Assembly: GCA_903845195.1 (NCBI GenBank)
Contig: CAIMWO010000040.1
Span: 62,001 to 126,000 of the forward strand
Origin: an uncultured Phycisphaerales bacterium
GTDB lineage: Bacteria > Planctomycetota > Phycisphaerae > WQYP01
Length of the DNA: 64,000 bases
Reading direction: 5' to 3'
Both the position numbers and the translations under genes were made by a program. Below the pieces are notes generated by a model. That model had not been told where the DNA came from, did no database searches, and was given only the letters and a program-made list of their open reading frames with translations. Positions within the stretch are counted from its first letter, which is position 1. Each line of letters opens with the position of its first letter. This document shows, piece after piece, positions 8,016-16,672 of the stretch.

Positions 8016-10171
8016 ATGACCGTATCGCCTCATCAGATGTCCGGCCAGAAGAGATGGCTGTGATTGGTGACTGGCTTCGTTTGCTCACCGATCTCAAGAT
8101 CCGGCCAACCGACTCATCGGTTCAGAAGCCGGAGCGTCATCCGGCTGAAGTGCCTTTCAGTTTCGCCTGCGGCACCCGATCGAGCCGTGAATGGCTGAAG
8201 CTGGAGAACGCCACGCGCGAGAGTGGCGAGTGGCAGAATGACAAACGACTTCACTTCCTTCGCTGGCGCGATCCGGAAGCCGGCCTTTCCTGCGTCATGG
8301 AGCTGACGGAGTTTCGCGATTTCCCTGCCCTGGAATGGGTCGTCCGGCTGCGTTGCGACGGAACCGAAGAGACTGCTCCCATCGCCGATTTCAAGGCGCT
8401 CGATACCTTCTGGACGTGCGGCCGAGACGGCGAGATGCCAGAACTTCGCCGCGGCTACGGCAGCGACGGGCGGTATGACGACTTCGAGTATGTGTGCGAC
8501 GAACTGCGGCAGTCCATGTGGGATAAGGGACGCACCATTCGCATGGACAGCGCCGCCAACGCCGCGTTCCGCAAGGTCCGGAACGGTTCGCCCTCGTTCC
8601 TGCCTGTGGATGGTCGTGCCTCCGCCACCTGGCTGCCCTTCTTCAACCTGCGTACCGGCGGAGACGGCTTGATCTGTGCGGTGGGCTGGAGTGGCCGGTG
8701 GTTTGCGGAGTTCGCGCATGACGGCTCCGGCAAGACCGTCGTTTCCGCCGGCATGGAGCACCTGGAACTCAAGCTTCGGCCGGGCGAGGAGATCCGCTCT
8801 CCGCGCATTGCGTTGTTGTACTGGCAGGGCACGCCGATCCATGGGCACAATGTTCTGCGACAGTTCATGCTGAAGCATCACAGCCCGCTTGTGAACGGCC
8901 AACCGGTCGAGGTGCCGATCTGCAACGGGTCGTGGGGCGGCACACCGACGCCGGTGCACCTGCAGACGATCCAGTCCATCGCCCAGCGGGGATTGGCCTA
9001 CGAGTACTACTGGGTGGATGCCGGCTGGTATGGCACGTCGGACAAACCTTGTCCCAGTGTCTTTGAGGGCGAGTGGCCCCTCACCGGCGACTGGCGTGTC
9101 AACCGTCTCTACCATCCCGACGGACTGCAGCCCGTCAGCGACGCCGCGCACCGGGCCGGCATGAAGTTCCTGCTGTGGATCGAGCCGGAACGGGCCAGGT
9201 ACGGGACGCCGGTAACCATGGAGCACCCCGAATGGTTCTTTCGTCGCTCGAAGGAAGCCCCGAAACCAGGCGATGACCTGTTGCTCGACCTTGCCCATCC
9301 CGGGGCCTGGCAATGGGCGGTGGAAACGGTCTCATCGTTGATCACGGAGAATGACATTGACTGCTACCGGGAGGACTTCAACACTGACCCCAGTCCATTC
9401 TGGGCCAACGCGGACGAAGAAGGACGCAAAGGCTGGCTGGAGATCCGCTTTGTGGCAGGACTGTACGCCTTCTGGGACGAGTTGCTCCGCCGCCATCCGG
9501 GACTGCTGATTGACAATTGCGCCAGCGGTGGCCGCCGCCTGGAACTGGAGACCGTCAGCCGCAGCGTCGCGCTGTGGCGGACAGACTACAACTGTTTCCC
9601 GCACACGCAAGCCGAGGCCTCGCAGGTGCACACTGCCGGGCTGCACTTCTGGTTGCCGCTCAACGCCACGAGTCCGATGGCGCCGCCGGGCGATACCTAT
9701 CAGGTTCGCTCTGCCTATTCGGCCGGTTTGGTTCTGAATGTCGAGGAATTCGGGCTCCGTGACTGCAAGCAGCCAGACTTCCCGTGGGACTGGTTCCAGC
9801 AGCGGATTCTCGAAGCGAAGCGACTGCGCCCCTACTTCTACGGCGACTACTACCCCCTGACGCCCTGCAGCATCGATCCCCAGGCATGGATGGCCTACCA
9901 GTTGTCGTTGCCGGCCAAGCAGGAAGGCGCGGTGCTGGCCTTCCGCCGGGCGGAATGCCCCATGACCTCTGCCAGCTTCCAACTTCATGGCTTGGATGCA
10001 GCGGGCGTGTACACATTCGAATGCGCCGACAGTGGTAAGAGTTGGCAAGTTAGCGGGCAGGAGTTGATGACGAAAGGCTTGGCGATGTCCTTGGACACTC
10101 CGCGCACCAGTAGACTGCTGTTCTACGGACCATGCTGCCCCCCCTCCGCTCCGCCGCGATCCCTCCGTTGA
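8012..10171 (+). CDS. GH36 alpha-galactosidase
   Basis: A 719-residue glycoside hydrolase of family 36 that removes terminal alpha-galactose. An N-terminal beta-supersandwich (to about 290) precedes the TIM barrel (WVDAGWYGT at 335-342). The nucleophile motif reads CYREDFN (Asp455), the counterpart of KWDxN. The acid/base Asp525 is in LWRTDYN, after the conserved CASGGRR at 503-509. A C-terminal beta domain follows. I see no signal peptide, so it is probably cytoplasmic. The ATG lies 14 bases after the attC-like site and overlaps the preceding stop. The attC side is wrong for this gene to be that site's cassette cargo. Confidence 0.88.
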   Translation: MNDRIASSDVRPEEMAVIGDWLRLLTDLKIRPTDSSVQKPERHPAEVPFSFACGTRSSREWLKLENATRESGEWQNDKRLHFLRWRDPEAGLSCVMELTEFRDFPALEWVVRLRCDGTEETAPIADFKALDTFWTCGRDGEMPELRRGYGSDGRYDDFEYVCDELRQSMWDKGRTIRMDSAANAAFRKVRNGSPSFLPVDGRASATWLPFFNLRTGGDGLICAVGWSGRWFAEFAHDGSGKTVVSAGMEHLELKLRPGEEIRSPRIALLYWQGTPIHGHNVLRQFMLKHHSPLVNGQPVEVPICNGSWGGTPTPVHLQTIQSIAQRGLAYEYYWVDAGWYGTSDKPCPSVFEGEWPLTGDWRVNRLYHPDGLQPVSDAAHRAGMKFLLWIEPERARYGTPVTMEHPEWFFRRSKEAPKPGDDLLLDLAHPGAWQWAVETVSSLITENDIDCYREDFNTDPSPFWANADEEGRKGWLEIRFVAGLYAFWDELLRRHPGLLIDNCASGGRRLELETVSRSVALWRTDYNCFPHTQAEASQVHTAGLHFWLPLNATSPMAPPGDTYQVRSAYSAGLVLNVEEFGLRDCKQPDFPWDWFQQRILEAKRLRPYFYGDYYPLTPCSIDPQAWMAYQLSLPAKQEGAVLAFRRAECPMTSASFQLHGLDAAGVYTFECADSGKSWQVSGQELMTKGLAMSLDTPRTSRLLFYGPCCPPSAPPRSLR

Positions 10172-10277
10172 ATCAAAGTGCTTTCTGCCGGAGTCACGGT
10201 TACCTCCGCCCGACTTGCGCCATTTCACCGGGAGAGGCTTTGATTGGGCGCACAAGGTCGCACTTCACCAGGAGGAC

Positions 10278-11540
10278 ATGGCGATGAAGATGAGAATGAC
10301 TGGGCTGGCGTTGATTGTGGCCGCGTGGGCGAGCGTGGCGATGGGGCAGGAGGGCGCGCCGCCGAGAGAAAATGCCCAGCGCTATTCGATTGAACAGGCG
10401 ATTTCAGATCGGGCGCAACTGCATACGATCGCCTTTGACTGCCTGGCGTTCCTGACCGGCGATATGAGGATGGATACCTTTCTTCCGCCGGGCAAGGTGT
10501 CGGACTACTTTGGCTTTCAATACATGCGGGATATTGACGCCAAGGAAGGCGGGCATAACACGTCCTTTCTGACGCGCATCGCCAACAACATGCTCGCGAC
10601 GCTCAGCGCTGAGCAGAAGGCACAACTCCTGACGCTGGCCAAGGAACAGGAACCCGACATTAAGCGGTTCGCCCAGATGCGGTTTCCACTGATCAAGGCC
10701 TTTCGGCGAAACATGGAGGGGGACATTCCCGCCGGAAGCAATGGGCTTGATAAGTCGGCGGTGGTCAAAGCGTCAGCAGAACTCTATGAATTGGATGGCG
10801 AACTCGCGTACGGACGCGCCAAGGTCATGGGAGCGATTATCCGCGGACTCGGCGAACAGCAGAAGGCGACGCTGGCTAAGCTGAAGTTCGGCGATTCTCG
10901 TACGTGGCCAGACGTGCCCGAGTCGATCGACAAGCGGAGCATGTCGCATGAACTGAACGTGGCGGTGATGACTTATGCCAGCGAAATGTTTGCTTGGTAC
11001 GCGGGATCGGTGGACGCGGACACGTACTTCTGCCCCGAGCGCCATGGGATGTACTTTGGCGGTTTTGGCATGAAGACCGCGCCGGCGATGGGCAAACAGG
11101 ATTACTCCATCAGCACTTCGCTCACCGGGGATAGCGGCGAAGCGCTCTTAGCGACGCTCACGGAGAGTCAGCGCAAGAACATCACCGACCTGATCGAGTT
11201 GCAACGCAAGAACCTGACCGATATCGTCAACACCCGCCGCGCGATAGCCACCGAACTGCGGCAGTTTTTAAAGGGGAACGTGGCCGACAAAGACAAGGTG
11301 CTGGCCCTTTCGCGGCGCTATGGCGAACTCGACGGCGAGATGTCGTATCTGTACGCGACAGCGTTTGGGATCGTGGGAAAGACGCTGGCGCCACAGCAGA
11401 AGGAGCAGTTGTCGAAAACGCGCCAGAGCAATCCGAATGATCCCAAGGGGCCGTTCTTGTACTCCTCGCCGATTGAGATGCCGAAGATTGAGAATACGGA
11501 TCATTTCTTCGGTGTCGGGAAAACAGGAAAGCGTGACTGA
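10278..11540 (+). CDS. Secreted Spy/LTxxQ-like protein with internal duplication
   Basis: A 420-residue exported protein. It starts at the ATG at 10278, seven bases after AGGAGG; the upstream part of the frame is not needed. Signal peptide MKMRMTGLALIVAAWASVAMG. Two similar halves follow, each with an YFGF/YFGG-type segment, a glutamine-rich helix with an LTxxQ-like motif (LSAEQKAQLLTLAKEQ; LTESQRKNITDLIELQ) and a YELDGELAY / YGELDGEMSY motif. Helical LTxxQ proteins such as Spy and CpxP are periplasmic chaperones or stress sensors. A similar role here is inference; the family may be planctomycete-specific. Confidence 0.7.
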   Translation: MAMKMRMTGLALIVAAWASVAMGQEGAPPRENAQRYSIEQAISDRAQLHTIAFDCLAFLTGDMRMDTFLPPGKVSDYFGFQYMRDIDAKEGGHNTSFLTRIANNMLATLSAEQKAQLLTLAKEQEPDIKRFAQMRFPLIKAFRRNMEGDIPAGSNGLDKSAVVKASAELYELDGELAYGRAKVMGAIIRGLGEQQKATLAKLKFGDSRTWPDVPESIDKRSMSHELNVAVMTYASEMFAWYAGSVDADTYFCPERHGMYFGGFGMKTAPAMGKQDYSISTSLTGDSGEALLATLTESQRKNITDLIELQRKNLTDIVNTRRAIATELRQFLKGNVADKDKVLALSRRYGELDGEMSYLYATAFGIVGKTLAPQQKEQLSKTRQSNPNDPKGPFLYSSPIEMPKIENTDHFFGVGKTGKRD

Positions 11541-11752
11541 CCCCCACCCACCCCAGCAGCGTCGCCTCCCCTCCGTCAAATCAAATTTCCTATCAGGAAT
11601 CGCAGCGCTACCCTCGGCAAATGTCGATGTAAAAGATCACTGACCCTACCGGGATCGCATCGACTCCCCCCATCCCGCCAAACTGAATACTCACAACTCA
11701 AGACTCAAGACGTCTCCCCCCAACAACGAGCCACGAACCACGGTCCACGGAC

Positions 11753-12733
11753 TCACTCCCCCCCATGCTCCCACCCCGCCTTCGGCCACGGCATCTTCAC
11801 GCCTGACTCCGTCTCCAATACCAACACCTTCTCCCCCGTGATCGTCCCAATCGCCGTCAGCGGCACCCCGCCCTGCTCCGAAATCGGAATGATCGTCGGC
11901 ACATCGTTCGGATCGATCGCAAACAGCAACTCGTAATCCTCCCCGTCCGCCAGCGCATGCAGCCCCGCCGGAATCTGATCGCGCCCCGCCAGCGTCTGCG
12001 CATCCTCGTGAATCGGCAGCAGATGCGGGTAAACAATCGCCCCGACCCCCGAAGCGGTGCACAGACGCGGAAGATCCTGCGCCAGCCCATCCGACAAATC
12101 CATCATCGCATGCACCTTCGCCGTGCGCGCCAGCTTCTCCGCCAGCCGGATGCGCGGCGTGAACGACAAATGCCGGCCAAGTATGGAACCCCCCAGCCTG
12201 CCCGAAACAAAAAGCGTATCACCCGCCTTCGCCCCGCTACGCGTCAGCGGCAGATGATCGGACCGTCCCATCGCCGCCACCGTGATCACCAGCCGCTGGT
12301 CCCAGATCGCCGTATCGCCGCCCACCAGCGGGCAATCAAATGCCGCCGCCGCCGACTGGCAGGCCAGAAAAAGTTCCTGGGCAAACGCCTCCGAAGCCTC
12401 CCGCGGCAACGCCACGGAAATCATCACCGCCGCCGGAAGGCACGCCATCGCCGCACAATCCGACAGGCACCGATTCACCGCCTTCCGACCCGCCTGCGTG
12501 GCTGAGTGCTCGCGCAGATCAAAATGCACCTGATCCAGCGCCTGATCGATTTTCAGCAGGACCAACGATTGCGGACTCAGCCCCGAAAGCCCCGACTTCG
12601 CAGCCCACCCCCGTGCCCCAGCCCAGCGCCCCCCAACCACGACCGCCGCCATGTCATCGCCAACATTCAGCGGCACCTGCGGATGGGCCGGCGTGTGGGA
12701 GCGAATCCAGTCAAGAAAGGGGTTTTCGAGCAT
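11753..12733 (-). CDS. thiL: Thiamine-monophosphate kinase
   Basis: A 326-residue enzyme of the PurM/ThiL ATP-binding fold that makes thiamine diphosphate from thiamine monophosphate, the last step of thiamine synthesis. Visible motifs: NVGDDMAAV near residue 25 (Mg/ATP site), LVGGDTA, and the family signature MDLSDGLAQDLPRL near residue 215. The ATG at 12733 gives the usual ThiL length; the frame extends 38 codons further without similarity. An insertion of about 15 residues (GWAAKSGLSGLSPQ) follows the first motif. No other thiamine gene is near. Confidence 0.9.
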   Translation of the reverse strand: MLENPFLDWIRSHTPAHPQVPLNVGDDMAAVVVGGRWAGARGWAAKSGLSGLSPQSLVLLKIDQALDQVHFDLREHSATQAGRKAVNRCLSDCAAMACLPAAVMISVALPREASEAFAQELFLACQSAAAAFDCPLVGGDTAIWDQRLVITVAAMGRSDHLPLTRSGAKAGDTLFVSGRLGGSILGRHLSFTPRIRLAEKLARTAKVHAMMDLSDGLAQDLPRLCTASGVGAIVYPHLLPIHEDAQTLAGRDQIPAGLHALADGEDYELLFAIDPNDVPTIIPISEQGGVPLTAIGTITGEKVLVLETESGVKMPWPKAGWEHGGE

Positions 12734-12877
12734 CGCAGGATTATAACGGAGAGTGAATGCGGAGGTGTATGTCCGGAAAGATCGCTCAAAAAGGCTGAGA
12801 AATCCATTTAAGCTGGACCGAAAAAGTGATGATGAATGAAGTGTCACCAGTGCTTTTCTTGGTCGGAGGTTCGGGGC

Positions 12878-13093
12878 ATGTCGCAGGTTGTCGTCGATTT
12901 GATTGTTCGGGACGGGGAAACGCTGACGCAGAAGATTGCGGAAATCATCGCCATACCAGCAGTGCGCAGGCGCGAATCACCCGCCGAAGTGCTGCGAAAT
13001 ATGCGTACGGAGAAGGATCATCGGCGATGGGGCGGGTATCGGCTGACGTTGGAATACGCGCCGGTGGAAGAAGAAGAGTTGGTGGGCGGCTAG
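12878..13093 (+). CDS. Small hypothetical protein
   Basis: A 71-residue frame starting MSQVVVDLIVRDGETLTQKI, with GGAGG seven bases before the ATG. It is acidic at the end (VEEEELVGG) and has no signal or membrane segment. I recognise no family. The ribosome site and even codon use support a real gene. The following 220 bases (13094-13313) are A-rich and hold only the promoter-like sequence before hpf. Confidence 0.5.
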   Translation: MSQVVVDLIVRDGETLTQKIAEIIAIPAVRRRESPAEVLRNMRTEKDHRRWGGYRLTLEYAPVEEEELVGG

Positions 13094-13226
13094 GCAAATT
13101 GGGACCCAAACAGATCAAAACAGATCAAAAAAAGTCGAAAAAGAACCCACAAAACACTCAAATTTCTTCAAAATGCACCCAAAATGCACTAAATAGTTTC
13201 AAAATTGCCTATGGCGGCATTGTGCC

Positions 13227-13255
13227 TTGACGCCCCCGAGGGCCATGGCTACCTT
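13227..13255 (+). promoter_or_regulatory. Likely sigma-70 promoter of the hpf-ptsN-ptsH run
   Basis: TTGACG at 13227-13232, exactly 17 bases, then TACCTT at 13250-13255, 58 bases before the hpf start. The stretch upstream is A-rich, like an UP element. Pattern match only. Confidence 0.45.
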
Positions 13256-13313
13256 TAACTGGTAGAGTCGTACAAAACTCAATAGCGGGTAAGATGCCCG
13301 TGGGAGTCTAATT

Positions 13314-13625
13314 GTGAATATTACAATCAGTGGGCGTCACTTGGACATTACTCCGGCGATCCGGACTTATGCCGAGGAAAAGGCCGGAAAACTCATCAAG
13401 TATTATGATCTCATCCAGAAAATCGACATCATTCTTGACGGATCCGCCGCGGCCAAGACCAAGCGGGCGGAAATGGTCGTTGATGCCGAGCATAACAACC
13501 GGTTTGTCGCCCACTGCGATGGCGAGGATTTATACGGCTGCATCGACCAGGTGGCGCACAAGCTGCAGCTCCAGCTCACCTCGCACAAGGAGCGGTTCCG
13601 CAATCGAAAACATCCCGGCGAATAA
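13314..13625 (+). CDS. hpf: Ribosome hibernation-promoting factor, short form
   Basis: A 103-residue HPF/RaiA-family protein that binds the 30S decoding region and helps form inactive ribosomes in slow growth. The family core is clear: MNITISGRHLDITPAIRTYA, then EMVVDAEHNN and EDLYGCIDQVAHKL. It is the short type without the C-terminal dimerisation domain of long HPF. The start codon is GTG at 13314 after GGGAG. ptsN follows 78 bases later, as in the hpf-ptsN part of proteobacterial rpoN operons, although rpoN is absent here. Confidence 0.9.
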   Translation: MNITISGRHLDITPAIRTYAEEKAGKLIKYYDLIQKIDIILDGSAAAKTKRAEMVVDAEHNNRFVAHCDGEDLYGCIDQVAHKLQLQLTSHKERFRNRKHPGE

Positions 13626-13703
13626 CCGGTGTCAATACTTGCGGCCGCCCGATCGATTTTCGATCCGCTTTTTCCGCAAGTTCCTGGAGTCTCTGAGGTT
13701 CCC

Positions 13704-14180
13704 ATGAAGCTTGCAGATTTTATTGTCAAGGAAGCCATTGTTAGTGAAGTAAAAGCCACCGACCGGGACGGGGTGATCCGGGAACTGGTAACGGCGCTGG
13801 CGGGGGCCAAGGCGGTCGCGGCCGGTGATGTCGATACGATCGTCAAGGCGATCGTGGACCGCGAAAAGCACGGTTCGACGGGTTTCGGCAAGGGTGTGGC
13901 GGTGCCACACGTCAAACATCCGGCGATTAAGAAGCGTGTGGGTGCAATCGGACGGTCTTCAGTAGGCGTCGATTTTTCGGCGTTGGACCAGGCGCCGGTC
14001 TATTCGGTGGTATTGCTGCTTTCGCCGCCGAACAATCCGGACGGGCATCTTCAGGCGATGGAAAATATTTTCCGCAATCTGCAGCAGGATACGTTTCGGC
14101 GGTTTTTGCGCCAGGCGGACACCAAGCAGAAGATCGTGGATTTGATTGAAGAAGCCGACCAGGCCGGCGCGACCCGCTGA
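13704..14180 (+). CDS. ptsN: PTS EIIA(Ntr)-like phosphocarrier
   Basis: A 158-residue EIIA of the fructose/nitrogen type. The phosphorylated histidine lies in the conserved GVAVPHVKHP segment near residue 73, preceded by REKHGSTGFGKG. EIIA(Ntr) proteins regulate rather than transport: they take phosphate from an HPr/NPr and affect potassium and nitrogen control. I set the start at the ATG at 13704 after TGAGG, because the family begins MKLADFI; the frame extends 25 codons upstream. It lies between hpf and ptsH, and no sugar permease (EIIB/C) is near, which supports the regulatory role. Confidence 0.88.
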   Translation: MKLADFIVKEAIVSEVKATDRDGVIRELVTALAGAKAVAAGDVDTIVKAIVDREKHGSTGFGKGVAVPHVKHPAIKKRVGAIGRSSVGVDFSALDQAPVYSVVLLLSPPNNPDGHLQAMENIFRNLQQDTFRRFLRQADTKQKIVDLIEEADQAGATR

Positions 14181-14225
14181 TGCGGACGCGGAACATTGTC
14201 CCCCAAATGAGTTAGATGTTGCTTC

Positions 14226-14489
14226 ATGGATCGTCAGATAACCATCCAGAACAAGCTTGGACTGCACGCGCGGCCGGCGATGCAGTTCGTCGACATCGCC
14301 AACCAGTACCAGTCTGCGATCAAGGTGTGCAAGGGCGACCAGTGCGTGGATGGCAAGTCGATCATGCAGATGATGATGCTGGCGGCGACGGCCGGTACGC
14401 CGCTCAAGATCGTGGCCGACGGAGATGATGCGGCCAAGGCGCTCGACGCGCTGGAGCAACTGATCATGGGGAAATTCGGCGAGGAATAA
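14226..14489 (+). CDS. ptsH: HPr/NPr phosphocarrier protein
   Basis: An 87-residue HPr. The EI-phosphorylated histidine is in LGLHARPA (His15) and the regulatory serine is in GKSIMQMMML (near residue 45), so HPr-kinase-type control is possible. It lies 45 bases after ptsN and probably donates phosphate to it. No ptsI or HPr kinase is in the window. The symbol could equally be ptsO/npr, because the cluster is PTS-Ntr-like. Confidence 0.92.
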   Translation: MDRQITIQNKLGLHARPAMQFVDIANQYQSAIKVCKGDQCVDGKSIMQMMMLAATAGTPLKIVADGDDAAKALDALEQLIMGKFGEE

Positions 14490-14558
14490 GGGTCCGGGGA
14501 CGCGTCGCAGGTGAATGACGCAATGACCAATAGCAGATAACGCAATGGAGTTTTGAAT

Positions 14559-15356
14559 ATGCCACAGTTTGGCGCATGCGTAGGTGTTGAAGAGGCTGGG
14601 GCATTCAAGGCGGCGGGGTGGGATTTCATTGAAGGCAACGTGCAGGGACTTCTGCAGGGCGACAAGGCCGATGACGCGTGGGCCGCGCAGGGGATCGCGG
14701 CAAAGCTGAGCGGTGCGGCGCTGGCCATGCCGGCAGCCAATTGCCTGGTGCCCGGAAGTTTGAAGATCGTTGGTCCTGATGCTGACCTTGGCAAACTCCA
14801 GACCTACATGACGAATGTACTCAAACGTGCCCGGCAGGTGGGGATGAAAACGCTCGTGTTCGGCAGCGGTGGTGCGCGGCAGGTGCCGGAAGGATTCGAT
14901 CGTGCCGCGGCACGGCAGCAGATCATCAGTTTCGCCGCGATGAGCGCGCCGCTGGCGGCCCAGCAGGATGTGATCATCGTGATGGAGCATCTCAATAAGA
15001 AGGAATGCAACATCATCAACACCGTGGCCGAGGCGATGGACTATGTGCGGGCGGTGAACCATCCGCATTTTCAGTGCCTGGTCGATTCGTGGCATCTGTG
15101 GCTGGAAGATGAGCCGCTGGAGCATCTGGCGGCGGCGATGCCGTGGATCAAGCATGTGCATCTGGCGGATAAAGAGGGACGCGTGGCGCCGGGGCAGTCG
15201 AACGGGGTGGGGAGCGATTACCGCGCGTTTTTCAGCGTACTCAAGAAGGCCGGGTATGACGGACGGATCAGCGTTGAGGCGAAATTCGTGCCCGATGGGG
15301 CGTCCACCGCAGGTAGCGTGCTGGCATTTATAAAACAGCAGTGGGCGGGGGCCTGA
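14559..15356 (+). CDS. Xylose-isomerase-like TIM-barrel (sugar isomerase/epimerase family)
   Basis: A 265-residue protein of the AP-endonuclease-2/xylose-isomerase-like superfamily, which includes hydroxypyruvate isomerases and sugar epimerases. Probable metal ligands are Glu in IVMEHLNKKE (near 145), the Asp/His of CLVDSWHLW (near 180), HVHLAD (near 208) and Glu in ISVEAKF near the end. The ATG at 14559 has GGAG eight bases upstream. It follows ptsH but need not share its function. Substrate unknown. Confidence 0.75.
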   Translation: MPQFGACVGVEEAGAFKAAGWDFIEGNVQGLLQGDKADDAWAAQGIAAKLSGAALAMPAANCLVPGSLKIVGPDADLGKLQTYMTNVLKRARQVGMKTLVFGSGGARQVPEGFDRAAARQQIISFAAMSAPLAAQQDVIIVMEHLNKKECNIINTVAEAMDYVRAVNHPHFQCLVDSWHLWLEDEPLEHLAAAMPWIKHVHLADKEGRVAPGQSNGVGSDYRAFFSVLKKAGYDGRISVEAKFVPDGASTAGSVLAFIKQQWAGA

Positions 15357-15464
15357 GGGGTGCGGGGAAGCTACGCGGCATGCTGAGCGCGTGGCCGGGC
15401 CGTACGGCGATGAGGCGTGAGTGGCGGAGACGGCGGAGGCGTTGGAGCGCACGATGTGGGCCTT

Positions 15465-16370
15465 TAAGTCATTCATGCTGTCGTAGCTGTAATCCTGCTC
15501 CACGCCGTTGGGGAGCTTTTCCGAACCCAGCGTGCCGACGGCGGTATAGGTGTACGCAGTCACCAATGGCGCCGAGGAGTAATCCTGTCCACCGAGCTTG
15601 TAGGCCGTGACGGTATCGAGGCGGCCGAGTTCATCATAGTGGTAGCGGGTATCCGTCGTGATGTTCGTTCCGCCGAGTGTGCTGCCGTACGTGCGGGTGT
15701 GTTGGCCCGTGGCGGGGTCGTATTCGTAGTTGATCACGCCTTCGGGGGAAGTCACGCTGGCCACCTGCTGGGTGATCGGATCGTAGGTGAATTGGGTCAT
15801 GCCCGTGGAATCGGTGTAGCTGTCCTGGCGGCCCAGCTGGTCATAGTGGTAGTGGACGAAATCGCCCGTCAGGTCCAGATCGTTCTTGTGGGTCGTATAC
15901 GCCGTCATCGTGGCAAAATACCGCTTATAGACCAATCGGCCAAGGGTATTGTGCTCAGTGCCGGTAACGCGGGCATCATCGGAGTAGATGTACTCTGTCA
16001 CCTGACCCTTGAAATCCATAGAAGTAGCGGTGCGGCCCAAGGAGTCAAACGTGGTGGATTCGCTGGCATCCGACTGGCTAGCCACGCTGGGCAACGTCCG
16101 TCCGTACTGTCGGCCAAACGCATCGTACAGGAATGTCGTGGTGCGGTTCTTGGCGTCGACCTGCGTGAGTTGTTCGCCCAGTTTGTCGAAGGTGTACTGG
16201 TAATGCGGACGCGTCATTGCATTACCGTTCTGGGGGTCTGCCACCGCGGGTTGATACACGTCCGTGAGGTTTCCGGATACATCATAGATGTCGTCGGTCC
16301 AACGCGGGTCTTCCGAACCTGTGTACTGCGCCGACTGCTGAATCTTCCGACCTAGACCGTCATGATGCAC
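15465..16370 (-). pseudogene. Relic of an Rhs core, truncated at both ends
   Basis: On the minus strand, about 300 residues of clear YD/RHS repeats run from HDGLGRKIQQS near 16365 to NGVEQDYSYDSM near 15475. Typical units include YDQLGRQDSYTDSTGM and YDELGRLDTV. There is no start codon with a ribosome site; it emerges from the 3' end of the immunity-like gene. After SYDSM the frame continues only as the antisense of the downstream genes. It carries core sequence N-terminal to what the larger Rhs frame retains, and a 469-bp block shared with it. Reading: a leftover of an older, longer rhs gene cut when a new tip arrived. Confidence 0.75.
15478..15946 (-). repeat. Rhs core direct repeat, copy A
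   Basis: About 469 bp, roughly 85-90% identical by eye to 18345-18810 in the same orientation. Similarity stops abruptly at the codons for LGRLVYK on one side and SYDS on the other, marking recombination joints. Confidence 0.8.
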
Positions 16371-16656
16371 CGTTCGTCAATATTCTTTTCATCTCTATGG
16401 CGCCGCCATTACAGTCTGGGATCAACATTGCGTTTTCTGAAATTCGCAAGACTTTGAAACGGACTCCGGTACCTCCCTCACATCTGGCGAAACCCAAATT
16501 TCGAAGTGAGTAGAGCCAATTGCCCTCGTCTACATTCAATGCCGAAAACCAAGGGAGTCGATCGTTTCCTCGTCTAAGTTTCCATGTACCATCACCAGCT
16601 AAAATTAATTCGGAATCCAAAATCTGCCATCGCCCAATGAAATCTGACGCTTGCAT
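16360..16656 (-). CDS. Putative immunity protein for the Rhs NucA/NucB-like toxin
   Basis: A 98-residue protein starting MQASDFIGRWQILDSELILA. It has a strong ribosome site, GAGGAGG, six bases before the ATG, and starts 16 bases after the Rhs stop. A small gene directly behind an Rhs toxin tip is the normal position of the cognate immunity gene. No signal peptide, so cytoplasmic, where it could bind the toxin. Its GC content is visibly lower than the Rhs core and like that of the toxin tip, suggesting the pair arrived together. Its last codons (GAS) overlap the start of the Rhs relic, so the natural C-terminus may have been replaced. No known immunity family is recognised. Confidence 0.65.
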   Translation of the reverse strand: MQASDFIGRWQILDSELILAGDGTWKLRRGNDRLPWFSALNVDEGNWLYSLRNLGFARCEGGTGVRFKVLRISENAMLIPDCNGGAIEMKRILTNGAS

Positions 16657-16672
16657 TACAACCTCCTCTCTC

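Noticed and set aside
8012..10171. GH36 alpha-galactosidase as the cargo of an integron cassette
   Set aside because: Cassettes carry attC behind the gene; here the site is in front and none is seen after 10171. At 2.2 kb the gene would also be very large for a cassette.
13959..15460. Continuation of the Rhs relic's frame through the isomerase, ptsH and ptsN
   Set aside because: Only the part from 15465 to 16370 shows Rhs repeats; the rest is antisense of three well-supported genes.
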